From: Microcella sp.
GTDB lineage: Bacteria; Actinomycetota; Actinomycetes; Actinomycetales; Microbacteriaceae
Direction of reading: 5' to 3'
Length of the DNA: 64,000 nt
NCBI RefSeq assembly: GCF_025808395.1
Contig: NZ_CP075524.1
Location: 2,170,001 to 2,234,000 of the forward strand
The notes beneath the pieces are model-generated. The model was given only the letters and a program-made list of their open reading frames with translations. It made no database searches and was not told the DNA's origin. Positions 23,366 through 31,735 of this stretch are shown here, one piece after another (positions within the stretch are counted from its first letter, which is position 1; every line of letters starts with the position of its first letter). The position numbers were made by a program, and so were the translations under genes.

Positions 23366-24880
23366 TCAGTCGACTCGAGTGATGAGCAGGGCGAGCGCTT
23401 CGCCCGCCGGCAGGGGTACGGGTTCGCTCGCGGTCGCGAAGGCGTCGTTGCGGCGAACGTCGTCGAGCACGAACCGGCCCTCGACGGGCGTGCGCGTCAT
23501 GTTCCACGTGTCGATGATGGTCACCTCGAAGGCGTCACCGGGCTGAAGCCGGTCTCCCGTGTTGCCCTGCGGCAGCCTGAAGACCCACTCGGCAGGCGCC
23601 GAGCGGCCGAGGTACTGCACGTACTGCTGCCGGGCGACCCCCGCCACGAAGGCGGGGTCGTCCCACTTGTCGATGGGGTCGAGGCCGGTGACCCAGAGTG
23701 AGCGCAGCGTGTCGAGCAGAAAGCGCAACCGCGTGGGGCTCTCGCCCTGCAGGGTGCCGCCCTCGACCATGTGCAGGCCGTCGTCGGGCTTCACGAAGCT
23801 CTCGCCGTGCGTGCCGTGGCAGCCAGACACAGTCGTGATCCAGAACCGGTGCACGAGTTCGGCGCCGGTGAGGTTGCCCCAGCGCTCGACCGTGTCGCCC
23901 TCGTACTTGAACTCGTCGAGCACGATGGGCTTGCGATAGGCATCGCGATAGAGCACGGCGCGCCCGAAGTCGGCGGGAGCGAGCGCGTTCTGAATCGAGG
24001 CGTGCGTGACCCACGGGCGGTTGTGGTCGAACAGCTCGATCCAGTTGTGAATCGAGCGCAAGCGGTCGTAGGGGTCGACCTCGCGCAGCAGTTCTCCCAT
24101 GGCATCCCACCGAGACCACGGGCGCTGCATGAGGTCGAACTCGTTGCACAGCGACCACCACACGTGCGGGTGCGCGGCGAGCCGGGCGACGAGGTAGCGC
24201 AGGTAGATGGCGTCGTCGTCTTCGCTGAGCGCGTCGAGGCCCACACGACCGTTGTCGTACGCATTGAAGATCAGCACGTCGGCCTGCATGCCGCGTGCAC
24301 CGAGCGCCTCGACCGCGGCGTCGAGTCGGTGAAAGAACTCGGGCACCGGCCGGCGCACGTCGAAGCCGCCGTCGGCATCGTGCTCGAAGGGCAGCAGCTC
24401 GGGAATGCGCGGCACGTGGGCGCCCGTCTGCGGAAAGACCAAGAAGCGCAGCTTGGTGAACCCGGCCTCGGCGATCGAGTCGAGCGTCTCGGCCATGAGC
24501 TCGTCGCTCTGGTGCATCCAGTTGTAGACGGTCGTGCCGAGGTGCCAGTGCGTCGAGCCATCGGCGTGGGCGAAGTGAAACATGTTCGCGACGCGAACCG
24601 GGCCGGGATGCTCGCTCTCGACGACCGTGAACTCACCGGTCGCGCCCGAGAGCTCGGCAGCAGCGCTGCGCGTCGACCACGACCAGCGGCCCGGCCGCGA
24701 GGCCGCGATGCGCACGAGATACCGCCGGCCGCCATCCCAGAAACCCGGCACCGAGATGCTCTCGCCGTCGTCGTGCGTGACGAGCGCCGTGACGGGAGCT
24801 TCGGCGCCCACCGGCAGAGGCTGCTCAGGGCCGGTGAGCGTCAGTTCGACGACGTCGTGCTGAGCGAACGTGCTCACCAT
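23366..24880 (-). CDS. Apiosidase-like glycoside hydrolase (DUF5060 + DUF4038/GH140-like barrel)
   Basis: The 504-residue protein begins with a beta-sandwich of the DUF5060 type (VTALVTHDDGESISVPGFWDGG, RYLVRIAASRPGRWSW). It continues with a TIM barrel of the DUF4038/apiosidase-like group, with GTTVYNWMHQSDELMAETLD and GFTKLRFLVFPQ. Glu247 in WWSLCNEFDL sits at the acid/base position and Glu323 in IVLDEFKYEG at the nucleophile position of clan-A-type barrels. GH140 contains the apiosidase that cleaves apiose from rhamnogalacturonan II. The gene directly follows the ApnO- and OiaC-like genes without a gap, strongly supporting release of D-apiose. There is no signal peptide. The closest family label could instead be a DUF5605-type hydrolase. 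Confidence 0.72.
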   Translation of the reverse strand: MVSTFAQHDVVELTLTGPEQPLPVGAEAPVTALVTHDDGESISVPGFWDGGRRYLVRIAASRPGRWSWSTRSAAAELSGATGEFTVVESEHPGPVRVANMFHFAHADGSTHWHLGTTVYNWMHQSDELMAETLDSIAEAGFTKLRFLVFPQTGAHVPRIPELLPFEHDADGGFDVRRPVPEFFHRLDAAVEALGARGMQADVLIFNAYDNGRVGLDALSEDDDAIYLRYLVARLAAHPHVWWSLCNEFDLMQRPWSRWDAMGELLREVDPYDRLRSIHNWIELFDHNRPWVTHASIQNALAPADFGRAVLYRDAYRKPIVLDEFKYEGDTVERWGNLTGAELVHRFWITTVSGCHGTHGESFVKPDDGLHMVEGGTLQGESPTRLRFLLDTLRSLWVTGLDPIDKWDDPAFVAGVARQQYVQYLGRSAPAEWVFRLPQGNTGDRLQPGDAFEVTIIDTWNMTRTPVEGRFVLDDVRRNDAFATASEPVPLPAGEALALLITRVD

Positions 24881-25738
24881 TCAGCGCTCGATGTGGTCGA
24901 GGTGCAGCATGCGCGCGAGGTTCTTGTCGAGCTCGTCGTCGCGGAAGACCTTCTTCCAGTCGTCTTTGATGATCGCCTCGCGGCCGTAGTCCATGGCGAT
25001 GAGGCACGCCTCGCTGAAGGGGTTGTCGCCGCGCAGGGTGTTGGCGAGCGCCACTTGCACGTGGCCGAGCAGAATCGCGCGGGCGGCGGGCTCTGGCACG
25101 CCCATGGTCGTGACGGCTTCGTCGAGCGACTCTTTCAAGAGGGCGCCGATCATGCAGGCAATCGTCTCGACGAGCGTCGGCTCGAGCTGCGCGAGCTGCT
25201 TGATCGTGACCCAGTGCACGTCGACGACGGGGGCATAGATCGCCCGCACGGTCGTCTCGACGAGGTCGCGCTGGTCGGGGTCGTCTGACTCGACCGCGGC
25301 GATGACGTCTTGCGGCGCCGCGATGCCGCCGAAGGTGTCTGCGTATTCTTCGGGCGTCGTGCGCTGCAGAAACACCGAGGGGTGGCACGGGTGGGCGACG
25401 GCTTGCGTCACGTCGTCGCGCGTCGTGAGCAGGCCCGCGTATGCGGCGGCGGGGTCGAGGGTCAGCAGGGTGGCGCCGCTGCGCATCTTCGGCACCAGCT
25501 CAGCGCTCACGGCACCGAGCGCGAGGTCGGGCACGGCGAGAATCACGATCTCGGCGGCGGCGACCGCGTCGTCGGCCGAGCTCAGCGCGCGGCCTGCTGC
25601 GGTGACGCGCTCTTGCCCTACGGGCGAGTTCTCGACGTAGTGCACGGTGTGCTCGGTGCGCTGCAGATTGTCAGAGATGCGCGTCCCCATTTTTCCGCCG
25701 GCGCCGATCACGGCGATGGTGCGAGTGGTGCTGGTCAT
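24881..25738 (-). CDS. apnO: D-apionate oxidoisomerase-like protein (ApnO)
   Basis: The 285-residue protein has an N-terminal NAD(P)-binding motif, IAVIGAGGKMGTRISDNL, with VILAVPDLALG. Its C-terminal helical domain is of the phosphogluconate-dehydrogenase-like type (AHPCHPSVF, VTIKQLAQLEPTLVETIACMIG, HVQVALANTLRGDNPFSEAC). This two-domain plan, near 280 residues, matches ApnO, which converts D-apionate to 3-oxo-isoapionate with hydroxymethyl migration. The start overlaps the stop of the OiaC-like gene (ATGA), and the apiosidase-like ATG follows its stop directly. With these neighbours the ApnO assignment is good; another hydroxyacid dehydrogenase of this fold is the alternative. Confidence 0.75.
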   Translation of the reverse strand: MTSTTRTIAVIGAGGKMGTRISDNLQRTEHTVHYVENSPVGQERVTAAGRALSSADDAVAAAEIVILAVPDLALGAVSAELVPKMRSGATLLTLDPAAAYAGLLTTRDDVTQAVAHPCHPSVFLQRTTPEEYADTFGGIAAPQDVIAAVESDDPDQRDLVETTVRAIYAPVVDVHWVTIKQLAQLEPTLVETIACMIGALLKESLDEAVTTMGVPEPAARAILLGHVQVALANTLRGDNPFSEACLIAMDYGREAIIKDDWKKVFRDDELDKNLARMLHLDHIER

Positions 25739-26529
25739 CGGATGCTCCTCAGGTAGTCGAGCGCGCTAGCAGTCCACTCGCGCTCGGTTCGAATCGTGGT
25801 CTCGGGGTCGTGCTGCCAGGGCAGCCAGTGCTCGACGATCTCGTTGATGCCCCGCTCGCGCGGAGCGACGGTGCTCAGCAGGTGCGCGTAGTCGTGGCGA
25901 CCGGTGCCGAGCGGGGTTCCGCTGTAGGTGAAGCCCACCCAACCCTCTTGCCGGGCGAACGCGAAGTCTTTCGCGTGCACGTTGCGCACCCACGGCGCGC
26001 ACAACTCGACGGCGTCGCGCGGCGACTCGTAGTTGGCGACGACGTTGCCGGGGTCGAGGCAGATGCCGAGGTGCTCGCTCTCGAACGACGCTACGAGGTC
26101 GATGAGCACCCGTGTGCCGATGAGCTCGTAGGTCTCGAGGGCGAGCGTCACATCGGCGGCGGCGAAGTCGTCGAGCACGCTCGCGATCGCCTGCCGCGCT
26201 GTCTCGACCGAGTCGATGCGGTCGTCGAAGCGGATCATCGAGCGCACGAGTCGCGCGTCGAATCGTTCGGCGAGGCGCAGATACGCCTGCAGGTGCTCGG
26301 GTGCCACACCTTTCGTGCCGAGCTCGATCGTGAGCTCGAGCTCGCGGGCGTGGTCGACGAGCCCGCTCAGCTCGCGCTCGTCGGCGCTCGCGATCGACTC
26401 GGTGTCGCAGATCTGAAACAGACCGACGTCGAGCGCTCGTGTCGCCGTGAACGCCTCGCGCAGACCGAAGCGCTCGGGGTTGCGGTCAGAGAGCTGCCAG
26501 AAGAAGGCGTACGAGCCCAGACCGATCAC
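25735..26529 (-). CDS. oiaC: Sugar phosphate isomerase/epimerase-fold protein, probable 3-oxo-isoapionate decarboxylase OiaC
   Basis: The 264-residue TIM barrel of the xylose isomerase-like/AP endonuclease 2 superfamily has its metal ligands visible in VTLALETYELIG (Glu), GICLDPGNVVANYE (Asp), VRNVHAKDFAF (His) and GINEIVEHWLPW (Glu). OiaC of the apiose pathways belongs to this superfamily and decarboxylates 3-oxo-isoapionate to L-erythrulose. The gene is first in an operon with ApnO-, apiosidase-, reductase- and beta-galactosidase-type genes and overlaps ApnO by ATGA. An isomerase or epimerase acting on another keto-sugar is the alternative. Its product would need the DhaK-type kinase at 37920. 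Confidence 0.72.
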   Translation of the reverse strand: MIGLGSYAFFWQLSDRNPERFGLREAFTATRALDVGLFQICDTESIASADERELSGLVDHARELELTIELGTKGVAPEHLQAYLRLAERFDARLVRSMIRFDDRIDSVETARQAIASVLDDFAAADVTLALETYELIGTRVLIDLVASFESEHLGICLDPGNVVANYESPRDAVELCAPWVRNVHAKDFAFARQEGWVGFTYSGTPLGTGRHDYAHLLSTVAPRERGINEIVEHWLPWQHDPETTIRTEREWTASALDYLRSIR

Positions 26530-26600
26530 GACCGGGCCGCCGATCGAGAGAGGGCCGTCGTCGGCACTCGCGCTGCAGTCTTCACTCGGCCCATAGTGGC

Positions 26601-26618
26601 AAACCGGTTGACCAATTG
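26601..26618. promoter_or_regulatory. Possible FadR/FCD-type operator between divergent operons
   Basis: The stretch contains AACCGGTTGACCAATT, whose GGT-TG-ACC core resembles FCD-family half-sites but has a 2-base rather than the usual 3-base centre. It lies 27 bp upstream of the FadR-type regulator start and 72 bp upstream of the OiaC-like start, so one site could control both. Support is weak. Confidence 0.3.
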
Positions 26619-26644
26619 CAAGCGGCCACGACTAGCATGAGCGC

Positions 26645-27415
26645 ATGGCAGCCCAGGGTGCAGAGGCAGAGCCTCGCGGTGTCGACTCCATCACGAGCGC
26701 ACTCGGTTCGGCGCAATCGGCCTCGGCGGTCTCGAACGTCGCCACGCGCATGCTCGACCTCTTTCTCAGCGGCGATGTCGCGCCCGGCACGCGACTGCCC
26801 GCCGAGCGTCACCTCGCCGAGAGTCTCGGCGTCGGCCGGTCTGCCGTGCGCGAGGCGCTCGCCGCTCTCGAGATTCTCGGCATCGTCTCTGTGCGGCCCG
26901 GCTCTGGCACATACCTGCGCGGCAGCGCGAGCGAGTTGCTGCCGCAGACACTGCGGTGGGGGCTGCTCGTGGGCCCGAGCACCACTGATGAGCTCATCGA
27001 GTTGCGCTCGGGCCTCGAGATCTTCGTGGCGCGCATGGCGGCCTCGCGAGCCGAACCCGATGCCATCGATAGGCTTGCAGCGCACGTGCAGCACATGCGC
27101 GACACGGTCGACGATCTCGCCGAGTTCGCGCGCGCAGACCGAGCTTTTCACCGCGAGCTCGCGCGCACGGCGGGCAACAGTCACGTCATCGATCTGCTGC
27201 ACGTGACGACGTCGCTGCTGCAGGTCTACGACGATCGCGCCGTGCACGATGCCGACGCGGCAGCACTCGCACTCGCCGAGCACGAAGAGGTGTTCCGCAG
27301 CGTCGAAGCGGCAGACCCCGACGCCGCGGCGTCGGCGATGGCGACCCACATGACCACCGCGGCAGCACGCGTGCACGACGAATCGACCGCTCGACGCAGA
27401 TCGAAGGAGACATGA
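26645..27415 (+). CDS. FadR-type GntR-family regulator (FCD domain)
   Basis: The 256-residue protein has a winged helix with the canonical GntR segment LPAERHLAESLGVGRSAVREALAALEILGIVSVRPGSGTYL. An FCD domain follows (LIELRSGLEIFVARMAA, RADRAFHRELARTAGN, LAEHEEVFRSVEAADPDAAASAMATHM). It overlaps the downstream dehydrogenase start by ATGA and is divergent from the apiose operon. It most likely senses a hydroxyacid or sugar acid and controls the dehydrogenase, perhaps also the apiose genes across the shared 115-bp gap. Confidence 0.85.
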   Translation: MAAQGAEAEPRGVDSITSALGSAQSASAVSNVATRMLDLFLSGDVAPGTRLPAERHLAESLGVGRSAVREALAALEILGIVSVRPGSGTYLRGSASELLPQTLRWGLLVGPSTTDELIELRSGLEIFVARMAASRAEPDAIDRLAAHVQHMRDTVDDLAEFARADRAFHRELARTAGNSHVIDLLHVTTSLLQVYDDRAVHDADAAALALAEHEEVFRSVEAADPDAAASAMATHMTTAAARVHDESTARRRSKET

Positions 27416-30228
27416 CGATGCCCCTCGCCGGGTTGCTGAGTGCCGTGGCCGACCCCGGCCGTGTGCGCACGGGCGCGATCGACCTCGTGGCCTACGCGAG
27501 CGACGCCTCGCACTACCTGCACACGCCCGAAGTGGTCGTCGTCGCCGCCGATGCCGCTGAGGTCGGCGCCATTCTTCGCGCAGCGGCCGAGAGCGGCCGG
27601 CACGTCACGTTCCGCTCGGGCGGCACGAGCCTCTCGGGTCAGGCGTCTGGCGACAGCGTCATGGTCGATGTGCGGCAGCGCTTTCGCGGCATCGAGGTGC
27701 TCGACGACGGCCGCCGTGTGCGAGCCCAGCCCGGCGCGACGGTGCGACAGGTCAACGCTCGGCTGTCACGGTTCGGCTACCGGCTAGGCCCCGACCCCGC
27801 GAGCGAGGTGGCCTGCACGATCGGTGGTGTCGTCGCCAACAACTCGAGCGGCATGGCGTGCGGCATCGACGAGAACACCTACCGCACGCTCGAGTCGGTC
27901 ATTCTGGTCTTGCCGTCGGGCACCGTCATCGACTCGGCGCACCCCGATGCCGAGCAGCACTTGCTCGAACGCGAACCGGCTCTCGTCGAGGGGCTCATAG
28001 CCCTGCAGCGTCGCGTGCGCGAGAACCCCGACTCGGTGTCGATCATCGAGCGGCACTTCGCCCTCAAGAACACCATGGGCTACGGCATCAACAGCTTTCT
28101 CGACCACGAGTCGCCGCTCGACCTGCTCGTGCATCTGCTCATCGGCTCAGAGGGCACGCTCGGCTTCGTCGCCGAGGCGACCTTCCGCACCGTCGAAGTG
28201 CGCACGCTGCTGGCGACGGGCATCGCGGTGTTTCCGAGCTTGCACGCCGCCACGTCGGCGCTGCCCGCACTCGTGGCGTCGGGCGCGGCGACGCTCGAGC
28301 TCATGGATGCGACGTCGATTCGGGTCGGCCAGACCCTCGCCGATGCTCCGGCCGAGATTCTCGGCTTCGAGGTCGGCGACGAGGCCGCGCTGCTCATCGA
28401 GTATCAGGGGCGGGATGCTCAGGAGCTCGCCGAGCGCGTTGCACGCGGTGCCGCGGTGCTGCCCGACGCGATGCTGAGGGCTCCGCTCGAGCTGAGCGCC
28501 GACCCGCATCGGCGTGCGCGAGCGTGGGCGTTTCGCAAGGGGCTCTACGCCTCGGTCGCGGGGGCCCGCCCGTCGGGCACGACCGCCCTGCTCGAAGACA
28601 TCGCCGTGCCCGTCGAGGCGCTCGCCGACACGTGCCGCAGTCTGCAAGAGCTCTTCGACCGTTACGGCTACGCCGACAGCGTCATCTTCGGCCACGCGAA
28701 AGACGGCAACATCCACTTCATGCTCACCGACCGCTTCGAGGGCGTCGAGGCGATCGGCCGCTATCTCGCGTTCACCGACGACCTCGTCGAGCTCGTGCTG
28801 AGCCATGGCGGCAACCTCAAGGCCGAGCACGGCACGGGGCGCGCGATGGCGCCGTTCGTGCGCCGTCAGTACGGCGACGAGCTCTACGAGGTCATGCGCG
28901 AGCTCAAGCGCTTGTGCGACCCCGAAGGCATTCTCAACCCGGGTGTCATCATCGACGACGACCCCGAAGCGCACATCCGCAACATCAAGCTCTCGCCGAG
29001 CGTCGAAGCAGAGGTCGACCGCTGCGTCGAGTGCGGCTATTGCGAACCCGTGTGCCCGAGCCGCGACCTCACCCTCACGCCCCGGCAGCGCATCGTGGTG
29101 CGTCGGGCCGAGGTCGCGGCGAACGAATCGGGCGACGTAGCGCTCGCGGCCGAGCTCGCGAAGGCCTACGACTATGCCGGCGTGCAGACGTGTGCCGCTG
29201 ACGGCATGTGCGCCACGGCGTGCCCTGTGAGCATCGACACCGGGGCGCTCATGAAACGGCTTCGTCGTGAGAACGCGTCGCCGGTGCTCGCCGCCGGCTG
29301 GTCGGCGGCGGCACGCAATTGGGCAACTGTAAGCCGGGTCGGCTCGACGGCCCTCAGTGTCGCCGACGCTCTGCCCGCTGCCCCCATCGTCGGCGTCACC
29401 GCCGTGGCCCGCGCCGTGCTCGGTCACGAGACCGTGCCGCGCTACTCGAGCGAGCTGCCCGGCGGTGGCGCCAAGCGCCGATCACTGCGGGGCTCGGTCG
29501 GCGGCGCCGCCGATGCGCCCGTCGCCGTCTACCTTCCCGCGTGCGTCTCGAGCATGTTCGGGCCCGGCGGCGAGGGCGGCGGAGCGACTTCGGCGCTCGT
29601 CGCCCTGCTCGAGCGCGCCGACGTCTCGGTCATCGTGCCCGAGAGCATCGAAGGGCTGTGCTGCGGCACCCCGTGGTCGTCGAAGGGGTTCAGCGCGGGC
29701 TACGACGTCATGCGCGAGAAGGTGCTGCAGAGCATCCTGGATCTCACCGATGGTGGCCGTCTGCCCATTGTGAGCGATGCGAGCAGTTGCACTGAAGGTT
29801 TTCACCGGATGCTCGAAGCGAGCGGCACACGCGTCATCGACGCCGTGACGCTCGTTCGTGAGCACGTGCTGCTCCGCGTCGCCGTGACGCAGCGAGTGGG
29901 GCGGCTCGCGCTGCACCCCACCTGCTCGACCCGCAAGATGGGCATCGATGGCGACGCGCACGCGATCGCCGCGGCCGTCGCCGACGAGGTCTTCGTGCCG
30001 GAGTCGTGGGGGTGCTGCGGCTTCGCGGGGGATCGCGGCATGCTGCACCCCGAGCTCACGGCCTCGGCGACCGCCGATCAGGCGGCCGAAGTCGTGGCGG
30101 CCGATGCCGACGTGCACGCCTCGACGAACCGCACGTGCGAGCTCGGCATGACGCGCGCGACCGGTCGCACCTACGAGCACGTGCTCGAGCTGCTCGAGCG
30201 CGCGACGCGGACTCTAGACACCGCTTGA
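27412..30228 (+). CDS. FAD-linked oxidase fused to Fe-S/CCG domains (D-2-hydroxyacid dehydrogenase)
   Basis: The 938-residue protein joins three modules. First is a PCMH-type FAD-binding domain (HVTFRSGGTSLSGQASGD, IGGVVANNSSGMACG). Second is an FAD-oxidase C-terminal domain (FGHAKDGNIHFMLTDRFE, KAEHGTGRAMAPFVRRQYG). Third is a GlcF/LldE-like part with two Fe-S cluster motifs (CVECGYCEPVCPSRDL and CAADGMCATACPVS) and two cysteine-rich CCG motifs (LCCGTPWSSKG and WGCCGFAGDRG). This is a one-chain version of the GlcD/GlcF or Dld-type respiratory dehydrogenases for D-lactate, glycolate or D-2-hydroxyglutarate. GAAGGAGA precedes the ATG. If the RuBisCO-like protein is OiaT, glycolate from apiose would be a natural substrate; D-lactate is the other main option. 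Confidence 0.85.
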   Translation: MTMPLAGLLSAVADPGRVRTGAIDLVAYASDASHYLHTPEVVVVAADAAEVGAILRAAAESGRHVTFRSGGTSLSGQASGDSVMVDVRQRFRGIEVLDDGRRVRAQPGATVRQVNARLSRFGYRLGPDPASEVACTIGGVVANNSSGMACGIDENTYRTLESVILVLPSGTVIDSAHPDAEQHLLEREPALVEGLIALQRRVRENPDSVSIIERHFALKNTMGYGINSFLDHESPLDLLVHLLIGSEGTLGFVAEATFRTVEVRTLLATGIAVFPSLHAATSALPALVASGAATLELMDATSIRVGQTLADAPAEILGFEVGDEAALLIEYQGRDAQELAERVARGAAVLPDAMLRAPLELSADPHRRARAWAFRKGLYASVAGARPSGTTALLEDIAVPVEALADTCRSLQELFDRYGYADSVIFGHAKDGNIHFMLTDRFEGVEAIGRYLAFTDDLVELVLSHGGNLKAEHGTGRAMAPFVRRQYGDELYEVMRELKRLCDPEGILNPGVIIDDDPEAHIRNIKLSPSVEAEVDRCVECGYCEPVCPSRDLTLTPRQRIVVRRAEVAANESGDVALAAELAKAYDYAGVQTCAADGMCATACPVSIDTGALMKRLRRENASPVLAAGWSAAARNWATVSRVGSTALSVADALPAAPIVGVTAVARAVLGHETVPRYSSELPGGGAKRRSLRGSVGGAADAPVAVYLPACVSSMFGPGGEGGGATSALVALLERADVSVIVPESIEGLCCGTPWSSKGFSAGYDVMREKVLQSILDLTDGGRLPIVSDASSCTEGFHRMLEASGTRVIDAVTLVREHVLLRVAVTQRVGRLALHPTCSTRKMGIDGDAHAIAAAVADEVFVPESWGCCGFAGDRGMLHPELTASATADQAAEVVAADADVHASTNRTCELGMTRATGRTYEHVLELLERATRTLDTA

Positions 30229-30243
30229 GAATGTCTCTACGTT

Positions 30244-30300
30244 GAGCACTGCTCCACTCCAGTAAGGCTGTCAGGGCGGTGAGCTCTTCTAGCAGTGCTC
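30244..30300. repeat. Perfect 10-bp inverted repeat in the gap before the low-GC orphan
   Basis: GAGCACTGCT (30244-30253) and AGCAGTGCTC (30291-30300) are perfectly complementary with 37 bases between. It lies 15 bp after the dehydrogenase stop, at the start of the 175-bp gap in which base composition falls. It may be a terminator, or the edge of an insertion. I see no gene in 30229-30403. Confidence 0.4.
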
Positions 30301-30403
30301 TTCGCTGTGGAGGAGACACTCGCCGGTTCGCGTTTGCTTTCGCCTGCTGCACGGGCAAGCCGATCGAGAAGTGCGGAACTCAACGAATGCAGGGGTGTAG
30401 TTG

Positions 30404-31672
30404 ATGGAGAGTCGACCTGACACTCGCCGCGCGTGGTTGTTGCCTGTCGAGGGCGAGTTCGCGAGGTTCTCGACGATCCTCTACCGGGTCTTGTTTTGGC
30501 AATCTGCTCGCGTGGTGTGGGATCAGATCCTTGTGAATCATGACGGTGAAGAGTCGATTCGCGACCGAATTGCCCGTCGAGATGTGACGACTCACTCGCT
30601 GGCTCGATACCCGATCGTCGATGCCCCCAAGTGGGGACCTGTGCAGGTGTATCAGCGCGTGTTTCGCATTGACGGCGACCACGAGAAGGCCTTAGGGCAG
30701 CGTTCTGATGGCGAGGCCGGAAGCCCTGCCTTCCCCGACCACGAGAAGATGATCCAGGACCACGTCCGAAAGCTTGTGCCCGATGATCTGAATACTGCCG
30801 AGCCGATTTCGGAGAGCGAAGTGCTGACGCTTCTCGCAGAACACCGGCACGTTGGCCAAGTTGGGCAACAGGTGGAGGCCGTGGTGCACGACCTGGTCGG
30901 ACGGGGTGCGACCTACATCATTGGATTCGCGAAGGCGCTCGCGCGATTGATTGACGAACGACAAAGAGCTGCGCTTCTGCCCGAGCAGGAAAGTAAGTCG
31001 TCGCTATCGACCGATGTCTTCGCGATTGCCTGGAGTCTGCTTCGCGACAGGCCGATCGATGGGGCCATGATTGACGGCGAAGACTGGGCCTCTGGAGAGT
31101 TGTTGCTGAATGCGGCGACGACGGCGTACTTCGATCTCACCGGAAAGAATGTCAATCTCGATCTCGAGCTTCTCGCTGCACTCGAGAGTGCTTCAACGAA
31201 GCTGCCCCAGACGCCGCTCTCTGCAGCACCGGCTCCCGGGTCGCTTGCCACACCGGAGAGAGTGGCGGCTCACATCGCGGAGTGGAAGAGGACGTTGGAG
31301 TATCAGAGGAAATCGCCAGGGGCGCCGGCGAGTCTGCGTGACGGTGATCCATGGTGGGATCCAGCGATCTTCCGACGGTGGTACACAGTTCGCCTACTCT
31401 TCGGAGTGGCTGATCTGATGACCGAGGAGTTGTGGGTCATCTCTTTGCCCGAGATCGGACCGCACCTTCCTCTCGCACCGGGAGTGGTGAGTGTGCGGTA
31501 CGAAGTCGACTCCTTCGTCGCCTGGCGGGCAGCAATGACCCCCGGAGAGCTGTTGAGAAGCGAGGTGACGAACACAGGCTGGCACCAGAACAATACTGAG
31601 GTGCTTAACCTGAAGAGACGATTCGGAGGGACTGTCGAGGAGTACAGGGCGAGGTACGTTGACTCGCTCTGA
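30404..31672 (+). CDS. Hypothetical protein, unrecognised, low-GC orphan
   Basis: I do not recognise this 422-residue protein. Two sampled 60-base lines inside it are 53% and 58% G+C, against 73% for a sampled line in the preceding gene. Its codons include many A/T-ending ones that are rare in its neighbours, so recent horizontal acquisition is likely. The ATG at 30404 follows AGGGG. The protein is soluble, with no signal or membrane segment. Features include an aromatic N-terminal part (WLLPVEGEFARFSTILYRVLFWQ), the stretch YPIVDAPKWGPVQVYQRVF, a helical middle, a Pro/Ala linker near residue 275, and a Trp-rich part (GDPWWDPAIFRRWYTVRLLFGV). It stands alone between the hydroxyacid dehydrogenase and the convergent LacI gene and has no visible link to sugar metabolism. 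A stress or defence function cannot be claimed from sequence. Confidence 0.7.
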   Translation: MESRPDTRRAWLLPVEGEFARFSTILYRVLFWQSARVVWDQILVNHDGEESIRDRIARRDVTTHSLARYPIVDAPKWGPVQVYQRVFRIDGDHEKALGQRSDGEAGSPAFPDHEKMIQDHVRKLVPDDLNTAEPISESEVLTLLAEHRHVGQVGQQVEAVVHDLVGRGATYIIGFAKALARLIDERQRAALLPEQESKSSLSTDVFAIAWSLLRDRPIDGAMIDGEDWASGELLLNAATTAYFDLTGKNVNLDLELLAALESASTKLPQTPLSAAPAPGSLATPERVAAHIAEWKRTLEYQRKSPGAPASLRDGDPWWDPAIFRRWYTVRLLFGVADLMTEELWVISLPEIGPHLPLAPGVVSVRYEVDSFVAWRAAMTPGELLRSEVTNTGWHQNNTEVLNLKRRFGGTVEEYRARYVDSL

Positions 31673-31735
31673 GCCGAAGAGCTGGTCTGGGAGCCGTGCC
31701 TTGAAGCCGCTCGTCTTCGCACCCACCAATATTGT

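Noticed and set aside
30241..30300. tRNA-like or attachment-site structure
   Set aside because: Only one 10-bp stem is present. No cloverleaf arms, CCA end or integrase gene are seen nearby.
30056..30358. Minus-strand open reading frame of 100 codons reaching into the 30.2-30.4 kb gap
   Set aside because: Its first third looks protein-like, but it has no visible ribosome binding site, no recognisable motif, and mostly overlaps the dehydrogenase gene. Support is insufficient.
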